From NCBI GenBank assembly GCA_009760855.2, contig WPIO01000270.1:55001-119000 (forward strand): a stretch of DNA of 64,000 nucleotides, given 5' to 3'. Position numbers and translations under genes: made by a program. Numbering within the stretch: position 1 is the first letter of the stretch; every line of letters begins with the position of its first letter. Shown here piece by piece: positions 33,832-45,330 of the stretch. The notes beneath the pieces are model-generated. The model was given only the letters and a program-made list of their open reading frames with translations, did no database searches and was not told where the DNA came from. This DNA comes from Cristatella mucedo (Eukaryota > Bryozoa > Phylactolaemata > Cristatellidae).

Positions 33832-34885
33832 CAATCAACTAAATAAAGGTAACTATTATCATAAATGGTCCCTATAAGATAGTACCATATATCTGCGTAA
33901 TTGAGTATTTCTGGAATGAGAGCGAAACAATTTCTTAGCATTGTATCGTCATCAAGCAGCCGAGAAGTACAGCTCTATTCAGGAAGTACACATGAATTCA
34001 GCTTCAGCATGCATGAAAGTTACCGAAGCACAACATTTCAAGCCCTGTATTGCTGGACTTGAGATGGTGAAGGCCCAGTGGGTAGAGCACGCTACTTTGT
34101 TAAAGTTAGCACACGTTCTTCATTAAAAAAAAAAATCACTCCTCTTTCCTTCGTCAATAGATGTTATAAAAATAACACACTTGATACATGTTTAAGTATC
34201 CCAGCCCTTTCTATCGTTATTGTCAAAGGTAAATAAAAATACTCTAGTATTTCAAGTATATATTCTTAATAGATATATAAACAGCGTTTCGTTGTATGGT
34301 GCCATGGCTTGTTTGTAACTTAAGACAATTCAGAATGCACGTCATTAAGAAACTAAGAGGTATAAACAACGAGACCCTAAAGTACCAAACACATATCTTT
34401 GCTGCAATTCGCAAATGTCTGCATTAGTGCTCACATCCAGATAGCTCACGCAAGTGACGAACGCGAAGAAGCTAGAGACAGCTTCCTGGAAACGATGTGA
34501 TGCCATGTACTTACATCGTTGCCTCAACTGACTACCTTTGGCCCACTACCGTCAAAGCTAATTTAACACAGGTCGGACAAAGAGGTTCTACATGAGCGGG
34601 CAGCTGTGGCCGTCACGTCGTACGGCCAGTGAAGCTGCCTTGCTCGCAACGCAACGGCTTGGCCTGTCAAAATCTGCTTACAGTTTTCTTACGTACTAGC
34701 GTCTGAAAGAAAAAGCACTAGCAAATACCATGCCCATAGCATACTGAACCGCTGGGCGTCGGCAGCAGCTATCCATTCCAGAAAATCCTACAAAAGCCTC
34801 TGCGTCCCTTTTCTGCTGCTAATAGATTTGAACTAGGAAGAAGTTATTATAGATTTGTCGCCACAAGCCGCTCAGCTGCTGAAAA

Positions 34886-34929
<44 letters not shown>

Positions 34930-35342
34930 TTCCAGGCTGATGGCTTTTTAACTTCCCCGTATCGGATGTGACTGGTGCTGAATCAAAACTGGTCAATCCA
35001 CTCAGCAATGCCAACACCACCATACGACATTGCAAACTGACGCGTCAGCTGCGCCGCTTGCTACATTAGTAGGAGTGGTACAATGTAGAGCACGGTACAA
35101 TGGTACAATGCATTAGGTAAAATGAGTAGAGCACGGTAGTTGCAAAACCTATCAAGCAGCAGGCGCAGCTTTTTAATTCCCGTAAAGATTAAAAGCTAAC
35201 AGTTTCATAACTTTTGATCCATAACTCCTGACAACTTGAGCGTCAGCTGGTAGTAGTGCGGTTATTACCGCATTTGAGCAGATGCCTTGGGACAAAAGTA
35301 TAAAGTGGTAGGAGTAATTAATTTTGAAGCGATGATAACAAG
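33832..35342. other. Intergenic; (CAG)14 at 34887-34927
   Basis: Contains a pure CAG tract (34887-34927), and otherwise no supported gene or repeat end. Confidence 0.45.
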
Positions 35343-35545
35343 CAATGTAATGTATCTCCGTCTGTAACTCCACAAAGTCATAAAGACCATGTGCGTGTTA
35401 CGCAGGAGAGTTTTGTCTAGCGAACTCACAGCCTAAGCGGCTTTCGGTATGCATTCGGTAACCAACAGAGTTCGTCTCACGCAACAAAGAGAAAGTAGGA
35501 AGCAAAGCGGAGTGCTGAGAAGGATGAGCCATAGTCGGCAATGGT
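35343..35545 (-). mobile_element. LINE family 2, 3' fragment
   Basis: GTAATGTATCTCCGTCTGTAAC, CAGCCTAAGCGGCTTTCGGT, GCAACAAAGAGAAAGTAGG. Same end as 16906 and 26165, ending near a GCTGAGAAGGATGAGCC block. More diverged than those two. Confidence 0.8.
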
Positions 35546-35684
35546 AGAGTAAGCAATCGACTATAGGCATATATAGTTCATTGTAAATAAACGCAATCAT
35601 TGGAGCCTTGATATGGTAATTCTAACTACATAATTCTTATGTCATCGCTTGCAGCTTAAGTAATTAAAGGCCTTCTGAATCCTA

Positions 35685-35890
35685 TAGTAATAATAATAAC
35701 ACACTTGATAGAGCACCCTCAAAGAACTCAATTTTTTTCTAGGTGCTTTAAATTTGCCGCAAAGAAGCCTACAGCCTCTTTTGCATAACCGCTTGACAAC
35801 TTTAGAGGATATCATCCTCGCTTGCACTGGTCGACCTACTGTTGCCAGTTACAGGACTTGAACTACGTGACCAACCACGTGACCTGGGTG
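35685..35890 (-). mobile_element. LINE family 1 3' end joined to a decayed SINE
   Basis: 35685-35765: TAATAATAATAACACACTTGATAGAGC, TTTCTAGGTGCTTTAAATTTG. Immediately after, AGCCTCTTTTGCATAACCG with GCTTGCACTGG and GACTTGAACTACGTGACC resembles the minus-strand tRNA-SINE family, much decayed. Confidence 0.55.
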
Positions 35891-37489
35891 GGAAATTACG
35901 ATGGTCCTATCCTTAGACTAGGACCCTTGAAGGATTTAAGAATCACTCGATTCAAAATTTCCATTTATACAGCAGAAAATGAGCTGCCAGCTTGTGATAC
36001 CTGGGCAAGAGAAATACATAGGCGAGCTGAGGATGAAGGCTAGACAGCTTTAGAGACAACTTCAAAGAAGACGTCTACATTAGCAGTAATTTTTTCTAGA
36101 GCCTAATGAGATAACTTAGCAGAATGCTGAAACCTACCCTGGATGGTCGGGCTTTGCTTGTATTATTCCGGCTGATATCGGCCTCATTTCACGGAGGGGG
36201 CAGTGAATTGGCGAATTGTGCTAAATAACTTGGAAAACGAATGGCAATAATTATTATTTAATTATTATTTCCGGTCTTGGAATTTAAATAGCGAGGAGCC
36301 CGATTTTCGATGAACCGCGAGGCACTGCACGACGAATCAAAGGCAGCACACGAGCTGACGTTGTTTAATAGGCAGTCAGTTTTGATCTAGGAAATGGCTT
36401 TGGCATCTTATTTGAATCAATCTCAGCCGTAGGCCACTTGGTCGTACTAAAGTTGGTGACATTACGGCCGCTGTTGAACACCTTAACCATTCTTCGCTGT
36501 CAAATAGATTACAACAAGATATAGACATGGACGCGCCATTTATTCGCGCTCTCCATTGCAGGTCCTGCTATTGTAGACACAGTTCCTTGTATGACTGATG
36601 CATCTAGAAGTCGTTAGCTGTGATTCTAGATCTCGGGGCTTAAATGGCATTCGTCCTCTGTCGCCTGATACTAGAACAGTTACAGATGTTGTGTTTGCGG
36701 CCTAGCTCTGTACGGATGTGAAAGCTGCTACACCTTATTTGTAGCACAACTAAGGTTCTGCTGATAAAATCACACAAGGCCTTGTAAGACCGTGCGCAGC
36801 CAACGAGAAGCTCTTGGGCATGAGAGATGATACATATCACTCGGACTACAGCAATGACAAGAGGCCATACTTAATTTGAGTATTTTATCTGAAGGGAAAA
36901 CAAAGTACCAAATGACTAGTGCAGCATACACAAATACAACGTTGGCTGACACCCTGCTGGAGACGAGATGGCTGTTTCAATCCAGGCAGGTAATAGGATC
37001 CTTGCAAAGATCCACCATGGTTTGGCACACATTTCTATTGTTTTCAAGTCTAAGTAACGGCCAAGAAAAGGGTAAATAACTTGGGCTCGAAATCATCCTC
37101 CTTCTAACCGAACAATAATCCATGTAGTAATTGTCCACAGCTGTATGCCGACCCAACGAAATCATTAGCACCATCTTGGCCCAGCACAAATTGATGTTCA
37201 TTCAGGAAGAGGCACAGGACTTGATTACCATCGTGTCTTCATTAAGCTAGATTACTCAAATATGTGCTACAAGGCAGAGTTGAACAAGTTTAAATGTGGT
37301 GAGTCATGCATAGGGTCACGATGAGAATGCCAGCAGTGCAATAACTATGTGGTCGTCAGTAATTGCGAGGTGTATAATTGGAGCAATCTGGGCAGATACT
37401 CCTCAATTGGAACGGTGCTACTTCCGAGCTATTGGCTCGGCATCAGGAAGTTCTCGATTGGTAAGTTGCTCCAGGTGCTGTCCACTCAC
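35891..37489. other. Region downstream of the TRIM-like gene, no exon supported
   Basis: If the TRIM-like gene is spliced at the donor at 37489, its next exons should lie here on the minus strand. Minus frames at 36640-36840, 36770-36952 and 36977-37201 were looked at, but none shows a recognisable domain. Confidence 0.35.
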
Positions 37490-37811
37490 CTGCAATATCT
37501 ATGCTTCCAGCATCATCTTTAGCAGCGATAACTCTGGCAAGGACTAAGCCAAGGCAGTCTACAGAGCAGAATCTCAATGGCTGCAACTGCGTAACGTCGG
37601 CAAGATTTGCTGGTCAGCTGGTTACGCTAGGCCAGGCCACACCGGTGCTGCGTTTCGCAGGCACTCGGCCTGTGGTCAGCTTCGGAGTTCCAATCCACGA
37701 GATGACCACTGCGTCTATGTCTTCGGGCAGAGAGCCACTCAGCGCCACAAGGTGGCTCGCATCCCGTGTCTCTCTGAATCCATTCAGCTGCATGTCTATT
37801 ACGTCGAGATA
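37490..37811 (-). pseudogene. In-frame continuation of the TRIM-like gene beyond TAA and TGA
   Basis: Directly after the TAA the same frame reads YLDVIDMQLNGFRETRDASH, LVALSGSLPEDIDAVVISWI and more for 65 codons, to a TGA at 37614-37616. It then continues in frame (PANLADVTQLQPLRFCSVDC, LARVIAAKDDAGSIDIAG) to a consensus donor CAG|GTGAGT at 37490/37489. Natural composition, no frameshift and a good donor suggest that this was one long exon with two later stop mutations. Alternatives: a real end at TAA, readthrough, or sequencing errors. Confidence 0.55.
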
Positions 37812-38762
37812 TTATTGCAAGGTCACCTGCTTATCGAGCAAATCTACAGCTTCAGCCATGTCGGTGAATCTGCTGACAAAATCGCACGCATGCTGCATTG
37901 ACTGGTGCAGCTGCTCGGCCAGACTTTGCAGAGCGACAGCGCTGCCTTCAAGCTGGTCATAGCAGTCTTCGAGCTTTCTCTCAGAATCATCAAAACGTTT
38001 GATCAGAGCATCCACTGCATACTTCTTCTTGGTCCTCAGCTCGTCCAGATGAATGGCACAAGATGACTGGATGTCCTTGACCAGATTCTTTGGCTTCAGC
38101 AGCAGCTCCCCAGACTTGCCAAGCACAAGCTCAAGTTGACCTTGAATGCACTTTTTTTTTATGTCAAGTAAGAGTATTTTCGCACTTGCTCTCTTATGCA
38201 GCTGTGGTTCCGAATGTCCCGAGACCTCGCACTGCGTGGGGCAGTCAGTACACTGTGCTCGCTTGCAGTCAAAGTACAGCAGATCCAGCGGCATCGAGTG
38301 CTGCACGCACAGCTGTTGCCCTGCAGCTTGAAACACTTGATTCCAGCTCATGATCTGTTCAAGTGCAATGGTCACATGACTCCGATTGTATTGGTTATGG
38401 CCAGGTAAGCAAGCTGAACACAAGGAGCGCTGGCACTGCATGCACCAGACGTCTTCTAGATCGCCCCATTTGCCGTCCTCTCTGCAGACGCTGCACTTGT
38501 TTGCATCTTGCAGGGCTCTGTAACGTCTCGCCAACTCGGCGATGAAACCGTTGCGATGCCTCGTTAAACTGATGTCGGTCAGTACGCCACAAGAAGGACA
38601 GCGCTTGCAGCTTGAGCCCTCTGCTGTGACAGCACGTTCAGCACAGCTACTGCAGCAGCTGTGCAGGCATCGGAGCAGCAGTGGCTGCTCTGCCAGTTGT
38701 TTGCAGGCGAAGCAAGATAGCAAGCCTTCGTCTAGTCGGGACGCCGGAAGTTCCTGTTCCAT
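37812..38762 (-). CDS. TRIM-like RING / B-box / coiled-coil protein
   Basis: Start chosen at 38762 (GCCATGG context, MEQELPASRLDEG); an upstream in-frame ATG at 38819 adds 19 residues. The product is 316 aa to a TAA at 37812-37814. RING finger at about residues 17-59 (CFAC, CLHSCC, CAERAV, CPSC), first B-box about 90-130 (CSVC..WCMQCQRSLCSACLPGH), second B-box about 152-190 (CVQHSMPLDLLYFDC..CTDCPTQC..H), then a charged coiled-coil (about 200-310). This is the tripartite layout of TRIM E3 ubiquitin ligases; ligase activity is inferred. A C-terminal substrate-binding domain is expected but absent before the stop. The same frame continues past it; see the next entry. It is an ordinary-composition host gene among transposons. 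Confidence 0.82.
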   Translation of the reverse strand: MEQELPASRLDEGLLSCFACKQLAEQPLLLRCLHSCCSSCAERAVTAEGSSCKRCPSCGVLTDISLTRHRNGFIAELARRYRALQDANKCSVCREDGKWGDLEDVWCMQCQRSLCSACLPGHNQYNRSHVTIALEQIMSWNQVFQAAGQQLCVQHSMPLDLLYFDCKRAQCTDCPTQCEVSGHSEPQLHKRASAKILLLDIKKKCIQGQLELVLGKSGELLLKPKNLVKDIQSSCAIHLDELRTKKKYAVDALIKRFDDSERKLEDCYDQLEGSAVALQSLAEQLHQSMQHACDFVSRFTDMAEAVDLLDKQVTLQ

Positions 38763-38819
38763 GGCTAAACGGAGGAAAGTAAAATGAAAAAATCTTACTG
38801 ACAGATCAGCAACACACAA

Positions 38820-39364
38820 TTTAGGGAATAGAGACCGACTTTAATAACAAGTTATGAAGCACGGACATTAGTAGGGCAGAGCGTTTTAATAACTACTGTC
38901 TGATAGTGTGGTCCATTGTGACCATATACTCTTTAATGGGAGGCCACTTGGTCGTGCTCTCTGGCTCGCTGTGGCAACTTGGTTAACATAATCTGGGAGT
39001 CTGCGGTACGTGTAAGGTATCACATTCCGATTTCATCCTCCTTATATTATCAGCATAAATATAAAAGTTAACACCGAGCTCGCAGAATCTGAATAGCCAG
39101 TTGGGGGCGTACCCAAGGCTGCACTGGAGCAAGCCTGACTTGAGGTCGAGTTCAGAGCTTAGAGCTTCGCTCGTTCTCTAGAGCGATAGGAAGGTGTGTG
39201 AGGCAGGTGTGTGAGGCATGCAAGACCAATGGCATCTGAAAAAACACACGGAAGAGTTTTCCAACTTCAAGCGCTACTCACGAACGCCTGCAGCTTACGT
39301 GCAGCTGCCTGTATCTTATAGGATGCTGGCTGGTGCATGGGACAGCCAACGAATAGCGATAACA
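38820..39364. other. Upstream flank of the TRIM-like gene
   Basis: No promoter motif is clear; no other gene is supported. Confidence 0.4.
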
Positions 39365-39900
39365 ATAGTAATAATAATACATTTGCATAAGGCCCTAAGA
39401 GAAGATACTATCTTTCAAGTCACTTCACCTATGCTGCAAAGGAAGCGTGATCAAATGACTGCAAGAAATATGTAGATGTCAACAAGCATAATATGGCCAT
39501 AAGAAACACGCACGGTGCCAACACGTAAAGAATTAGTAGTTAAGTACTAATGTCAAATTTAATGTCACTAGCAAACAAAATCTGCAGCGGATCGGCAGAA
39601 AATTGACCTCCCAAGTGTGAAACTGCTAAACAGCGAACGACTCAACAGACTTCGAAGTGAGCTAAGCGTAATTTGAATTCGATACTTTGCATGAAGGTAA
39701 GCCACTGCAGGTCGACGAAGAGTGGGCGGAGAATGCGGCATTGTTAAGTTTACAAAAGACGAACCTAACTTCATAGTCTTGCACCATCTGGAGATTCTGT
39801 TGCACAGGAAGGCGGAAGAAGTTGCCAAGCTAGCCGGTAGCAAACACTTGGAGATATGGAAAATGCGCGGACCCTTTTTTTATCAAGCCATTTTTGTCCG
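39365..39900 (-). mobile_element. LINE (CTTTTGCATA/CATTTGCATA subfamily), old copy
   Basis: AATAATAATACATTTGCATAAGGCCC, a CTATGCTGCAAAGGAAGCGTGATC block, GCAGGTCGACGAAGAGTGG and CTGTTGCACAGGAAGGCGG follow the minus-strand order of LINE family 1, with many changes. Confidence 0.6.
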
Positions 39901-40057
39901 TGCAAGCCTTATTTCTGAAATGTTGAAATTGTATGTCTGGTTTGCGCCACCTGTAGGCGCCGTATAGCTCAGGCATGAAGACCTGCAAGTAGTGAGTTAA
40001 AGAAGCTCAGATGAGATTCGAAATAGCGCGGACCAGCTACTACTTCTACTACTACTA

Positions 40058-40350
40058 CTACTAATAGTAATAATAATGCACTTGATAAAGCGCCCTCAGA
40101 GAACTTAATCTGTCTGTAGGCACTTTAAATTTGCTGCAAAGGGAAATGGTAGGAATACCAAACGCGCGGGTCCTCAGCTCCCAGTTCCCGCCCAACGAGC
40201 GGCGTCTGACCTGGCGGTTCCGGCCACCGCGCTAGTACAGAATATTTCATGATAAAGGAGCTGAAAATAGGGGAAAGACTTGACTGTGAAGAGGATGTGG
40301 TCGTTCATGTGAAGGTCATATTGCGCTGCTTTGCTCCAGAGTTTAAGGTG
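40058..40350 (-). mobile_element. LINE family 1 (copy L), 3' end with an interrupted body
   Basis: TAATAATAATGCACTTGATAAAGCGCCCTCAGAGAACTTAATC split by small changes at 40068-40150. After ~100 bp of unrelated GC-rich sequence, RT-region blocks resume at 40255-40350 (GCTGAAAATAGGGG, ACTTGACTGTGAAGAGG, TGTGGTCGTTCATG). Confidence 0.65.
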
Positions 40351-40420
40351 CTCGCCAGACCAAGGTCAAAGTGAATGTATTTGATGGCCGAGGTCGTGGG
40401 CTCCGGCCCCATGGAATATG

Positions 40421-40600
40421 GTGAACCGGGGTGGCACACTGGGTAAGGCGGTTGATTTTCGCGACCTTGGTCCCGAGGGCGTAGGCTCGAAACCTGCGGG
40501 GGGGGGATGGATTCTTTATCGCTGCCGTAAGTGGCGGTGATAGCCGTAAAGGCTCTTCTGTCGCTATACAAAAGAGGCTGCCTGCTGAATCAGCTAGTAT
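40421..40600 (+). mobile_element. tRNA-derived SINE
   Basis: GTGAACCGGGGTGGCACACT head, GGTAAGGCGG, GACCTTGGTCCCGAGG, GGCTCGAAACCTGCG (B-box region), then GTAAGTGGCGGTGATAGCCG and TCTGTCGCTATACAAAAGAG. Confidence 0.85.
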
Positions 40601-40800
40601 TTTTTTCAATATATGAAGCACCTGAATGGAGATAAAGCTCTCTTAGGGCGCTGTAGAAATGAATTGTATATATTGCGGAGCCAGACATCCAGATTGTATG
40701 CAGATCTTTACAAAGAACCTGTTAGCCAAGCCAATTTTGAGCGGTCGGCTTCCAAGTTTTTCGAGTGGTTGTGCGTTTTCCTTGATTACTGGGTATGTTA

Positions 40801-40972
40801 GTGAGCCGTGATGGCGCGCACTAGGTAAGGTGGTTGCTTTCACGACATCGGTCCCGAGGTCGTGGGTTCGATTCCTGCGGTGGGCGATTCTTTATCGCCA
40901 CTGCAAGCGGTGGTGATAGCCGTAAAGGCTCTTCTGTCGCTACACAAAAAGAAGCTGTTCAATCAGCTAGGA
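40801..40972 (+). mobile_element. tRNA-derived SINE, best-preserved copy
   Basis: GTGAGCCGTGATGGCGCGCA then CTAGGTAAGGTGG forms an A-box-like head. GGTTCGATTCC at about 40865 is a clean RNA polymerase III B box. The body GCCACTGCAAGCGGTGGTGA and the 3' end TCTGTCGCTACACAAAAAG..CAATCAGCTAGG follow. The tRNA-like part is not a folded functional tRNA gene as far as I can see. Confidence 0.9.
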
Positions 40973-41487
40973 TTTTATTGTCTTAGTAATGAATACGCGT
41001 AACTGCAGTACGAGTACACATTCTGGAAATGCAAGTTAAAAAAAGAAATGACAGTTTGGGGTGCTGAAAGGTAAGATTTGAGTATTTGAACAGTAAACAG
41101 GTACAGCAGTGCGGGAACGGCATGGGACCGATGAGTACGAGAGTCTTAAATTCGTTCAAGCAAAAATGGAGCCGGTTAAAAACCGTTGGGGTGCCAGGTA
41201 CTCATAGGCTAATTGAACAACCGTTGCTAGTTGACGTACGATGTCCGCTCTATTATACCGCTGCGAACAGATCAGAACCGCTCTTGAATTATGTCAGCAA
41301 CATCTGCGGGCAGGCATGCATGTGCTCCGCAAATACTAGGTTATCGACGGCACAAATCCTGGTGCTCATGGTGGACACGATGATCGGCCCAAAAAGCTTT
41401 GGAGACATCTGGTAGACTCTTTGCAGGCATGCTCTACCGATGTAAGTATTTTGACTGCTGATAACTAGGAGGGGATGATGACGATAC

Positions 41488-41660
41488 CGTGACGAAACTG
41501 AGGAGCCGAGCTGTTTGCTCTTCACTTGCGACGTCTTGGGTTCGAATCCTGAAGAGTGGGCCGATTCTTCATTGCCAACTTCAAGCAGAGACGATTGCTG
41601 TTGAGGCTCATCTGCAGCTGTACGAATGGGCTGCTAAATCAGCTAGGCTGATTTATGTTT
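41488..41660 (+). mobile_element. tRNA-derived SINE, old copy
   Basis: GTCTTGGGTTCGAATCCTG holds a B box (GGTTCGAATCC). The 3' end GGGCTGCTAAATCAGCTAGG matches the family. The head is decayed. Confidence 0.75.
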
Positions 41661-44600
41661 CTAGGAAGTCAGCTGTAAGGCATTCACACACCCAAACCCA
41701 GACTAAATCATTTCCGTATCGTCTGTGAAAGGTCTGTCATAAACATTTCATGCAAGGTATGATATACGATTATGCGAGCTATGCTAAATTACTGTACACG
41801 CAGTCTATGAACATTCCGTTGAATTACCTTGATGGAAGATAGATGAATCATAATTCAGCACCAGAGCCTCGCTGCCTGCAGCCAACGGCGGCCTCCTAAC
41901 TTAACGCGAAACCTTCCGGGGAAACAAGGACTCGCAAGACCTGCACAGAGTTATGTCTGCCTGACCCTCTCTAGTACGGGTAGCGGCACGCAGCATCCAA
42001 CGTGCATAGACCTTGAGCTCGATAAGCACCAACGACTCCGATACGCAGCGCTCGTCATACGTTATACGTCGCGAAGTCAATCGTCATACGTCGCGAAGCG
42101 CTCACAGCACCGCGTTAGAAAAAGCACTGCGTGGATATTACGGCCGACACAACGGGCGACACTTCCGGCCGAGAACAGGCTCACAGCAGTTCGCTAGCAG
42201 CGCTACTACTCACCAACCGGCAGACCGTTGCTCCACGGAGTACTCGCGGCTGAGGTGCAGACCGTGCTTTATATGGCAGCCAGTTCAAAGGTCAGACAAT
42301 AATCACTTTCGTATGCATTTATACGTCGCGCTGCTCGTAAGCCTTCGCTTATCGCGACTATTTCATAAGCGCGCGCGGTTGTAATTATGCGACTAGCTCC
42401 TTGTTGGTATCGAGTTTCAGCAGTCAAGGTCATGCATAATACATAATCGCCGGGGCATGACGAGGGCAACTGTGTACGCGGCCAGGTCGCAGCCGGATTT
42501 CCGTTTAATCCAAGAAGCCGAAATTATTGATGTAATTTCAGAAATTTCTACAAGCGCAAAGCGCAAACCTGAGAAGCTGCCTGTCCGCAGGATTTTCTGG
42601 CATTAGAAGGGCACCTGTTTGCCCGCGGCTTCCCGAAAACCTGTAGTTTTTCACAATTGTGATACAATATGGGGGATTTCGGTACCTATCAGGCCGCTTC
42701 AGTTCATTGCAGGGGAATGAGTGAAAACGGGTGCACGGAGCACCACGACATTGTACTTGCAGCTTAGCGTAGTCAAACATGCAATCCTACTTGAAGCTTC
42801 GTGCAGCTGATTTTCGGCGAATTTGAGGCAGAACGTCAGAAACGGTCAAACAAATTTTAGTTTTAAAAAATGTGCCTCTTAAAAGACAAACTAGCTATAA
42901 ATACAAATACAAATTTTATTGGTTGACCGATGACCAGAACATGGTAAATACAATTATTTTGTAAGACCTACTTACACCGGAAGTAGTATGTTGAGCTCAA
43001 CAAATTGATTTGTATAAACCCCGACCACCTATATCAAGCTTTCGCGAACTTTGTAAATATGAGGTACACAACCCTAAAAGGACCAGCAGAACATGTGTTC
43101 AAAATATGAAAAAACGTTAAATATTGAAAATAACGACATGCCCTCTCAATGCCAACCGTCCAAATGGTAGTTCTAACGATCAGAGAGCGTATATCCAATC
43201 GGCCGTGGCGTAGTCCTGCCATCCAGTTCCTAGCAATCAGCTGCATAAGGCACTTCAAAGTCCACTTCTTATTTACTTGTCAGAAACATGTATACATTGG
43301 CTTGTTTGCATCGGCTCACAAACCAGAAGTGACCATTGTTCAGCAAAACTAGATTATCATTAAGGATAGTGTATCGAGAATTTACTGCCGCTGGGGCCGT
43401 GGTAAGTGAGTTCATTACCACGGCACCTACTGAATATTGGGACTACTGATCCGGTTCCTGTAGCGACGATGGCAAAATGCTTGTGGTCTGTGCGGGGCCT
43501 CCCATCTGGTCACCGGAAATCAGTCTAAAAATGTTGACTTGATGCTATTCAAGGGAAATTGAGATGAATTTGTATTCTCAATAATGCCGTTTATAGGCTA
43601 AGATTTGTATTGTCGAACGCGGATCGGACTTACGGATTTAGCTTGGCTTGACTGCCGGTGGTATGGGAGTAATTATGCCTACCTTCAGTATCGTGCCTAT
43701 GTCATATCTCAAATAATAGTGATCCGATCAACTTGAAACTTAAAATATACTTTGTTTTTGCTTATTCATCCTTTCAGCCATTTTGCCTGCATATTGATCC
43801 TTAGTATATAGACTTATTTTGATGGTGAGCTAGCCTTTTGTCTACAACACGCTTTGTCTTAAGGAGCTGCCGAGGTGTCGTATAAATAATCGAATCAACA
43901 TACAACTTGAGATACAGGTCCTTGATATGTGGTTCAAAGTTGTGTGACAGTAAACCGATGACAATCTTTTGCATGCTTTAAATCATTCGTAGTGTTCAAT
44001 AGTGTTTTCCTAACACGTCACTGAGCAAGCTGGGAAATTCAATGGAATAGTCATTTTGCAACCCAACTTGAAACTTTTAATGCAAGCTGGCCTTGAGTTG
44101 CTCGGGGCGTCAAGGATTTCATCATGATTGTCGTAGTCGTAAGCATAGCTGGGCATAACCCCCAAAACCTTGAACCTCATGGGGCAGTTGCATGCTAAGT
44201 TGACATGTCAAATGAATTTCTAATTTCTTAAGATATGGGAGTCCCCAGAACTGACATTACTGCATATTTTAATTTTTTGGCATATTTTTAAAGTGTCTGG
44301 TGTAATATCTGTTGATTTTACCCTAAAGAGCCGTTGTCTAAACGAAGAAAACACGACCTTGACTTTCGCAGGTCATCTCTCAAGGTCAACGTGACAGCTC
44401 TGGTTACATTAAAAGATAGATCATGTTTCCCTTGCTTACCGTTTGTGACAATTTGCAAACCGATCGCTTCATTCGTATGTGAGAAATACTAATAAATTAG
44501 TGTGAGGGAGATAAATCCAAAAAGGGCAGGGGACTAACTCCCTACTTTCACGACTATAAAGGACACGCGCCCTTAAAGCGAATTGTGGTGGACATCGGTA

Positions 44601-45247
44601 CAGGCCAGAATATCCGCAGCCCATTTGCATGAGAACGCGAGACCACAGTGGCATAAAGTCTTGTGGGTGCATTATAACCTGAGTGTCCTACAGTATTTAA
44701 TTAGAACTAAAAATGTAAATAATAGGGAGAAAGAAATGCATAAAATGCAAAAGCCAAAATACCGTTAAGGCATTGCGGAAAAAGACAAAGTTGATGGGAA
44801 ATGAGAGGATCGTGTACAAGTATCACAAAAAGTAATTTTGACCAATAGAATAAGAAAGAATACAATTATGAGAAAATTAAAAAGTATTTTGCTCAATGGC
44901 GCTTTAAAAGCGTGCATCAAAATGACCGCCAATTAAAAGTATGATTTAGTTCGCGTTACAAGGAGCTCTCCTTACTGCTCTCTCTCTCTCGCTCTTTGCT
45001 CTCTGCTCTCTCTCATTATCTCCTTCTGCCTGAGGATTCTTTTGACTTTTTTTGGTTAGAGTGATAGAGCACCGCCACCTTACTCTTATTGTTGCTATTG
45101 CCTGTCTTTAAAAAAAATTCTGTAACTTACATGTCACTTCCAGGATGCTCTGTGTCTATATCTTCAAATCTTTGACTAATTCATCTGGCTGTATCGTATG
45201 TCTGACCTTCAGGAAATCAATTTCTTCGTTTTGAAAAGGCCGTCGTG
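41661..45247. other. 3.6 kb without supported genes
   Basis: The left part (41.9-42.8 kb) is GC-richer with scattered frames below 125 codons. The right part (42.9-44.9 kb) is AT-rich. A (CT)-rich patch lies at 44970-45010. No domains, TIRs or retroelement tails were identified. Confidence 0.45.
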
Positions 45248-45249
45248 CG

Positions 45250-45330
45250 TGATAATAATGATAATAATGCACTTGATATAGCGACCTCAGAGAACTCAAT
45301 CTCTTTCTACGCACTTTACATTTGCATCTA
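45250..45330 (-). mobile_element. LINE family 1 (copy N), terminal fragment
   Basis: GATAATAATGATAATAATGCACTTGATATAGCGACCTCAGAGAACTC (split by small changes) and TTTACATTTGC: only the last ~80 bp. Confidence 0.75.

Noticed and set aside
40160-40235. Fragment of the 15.7-kb solo LTR family inside LINE L
   Set aside because: The GTTCCCGCC and CGGCCACCGCG motifs look vaguely alike, but the match is too short to support.
40801-40890. Functional tRNA gene
   Set aside because: There is a good B box, but the sequence is the head of a dispersed SINE with a family-specific 3' end, and I could not fold a complete cloverleaf.
42001-42470. Possible LTR or promoter at 42 kb
   Set aside because: GC-rich with scattered frames, but no TG..CA ends, target duplication or second copy could be shown.
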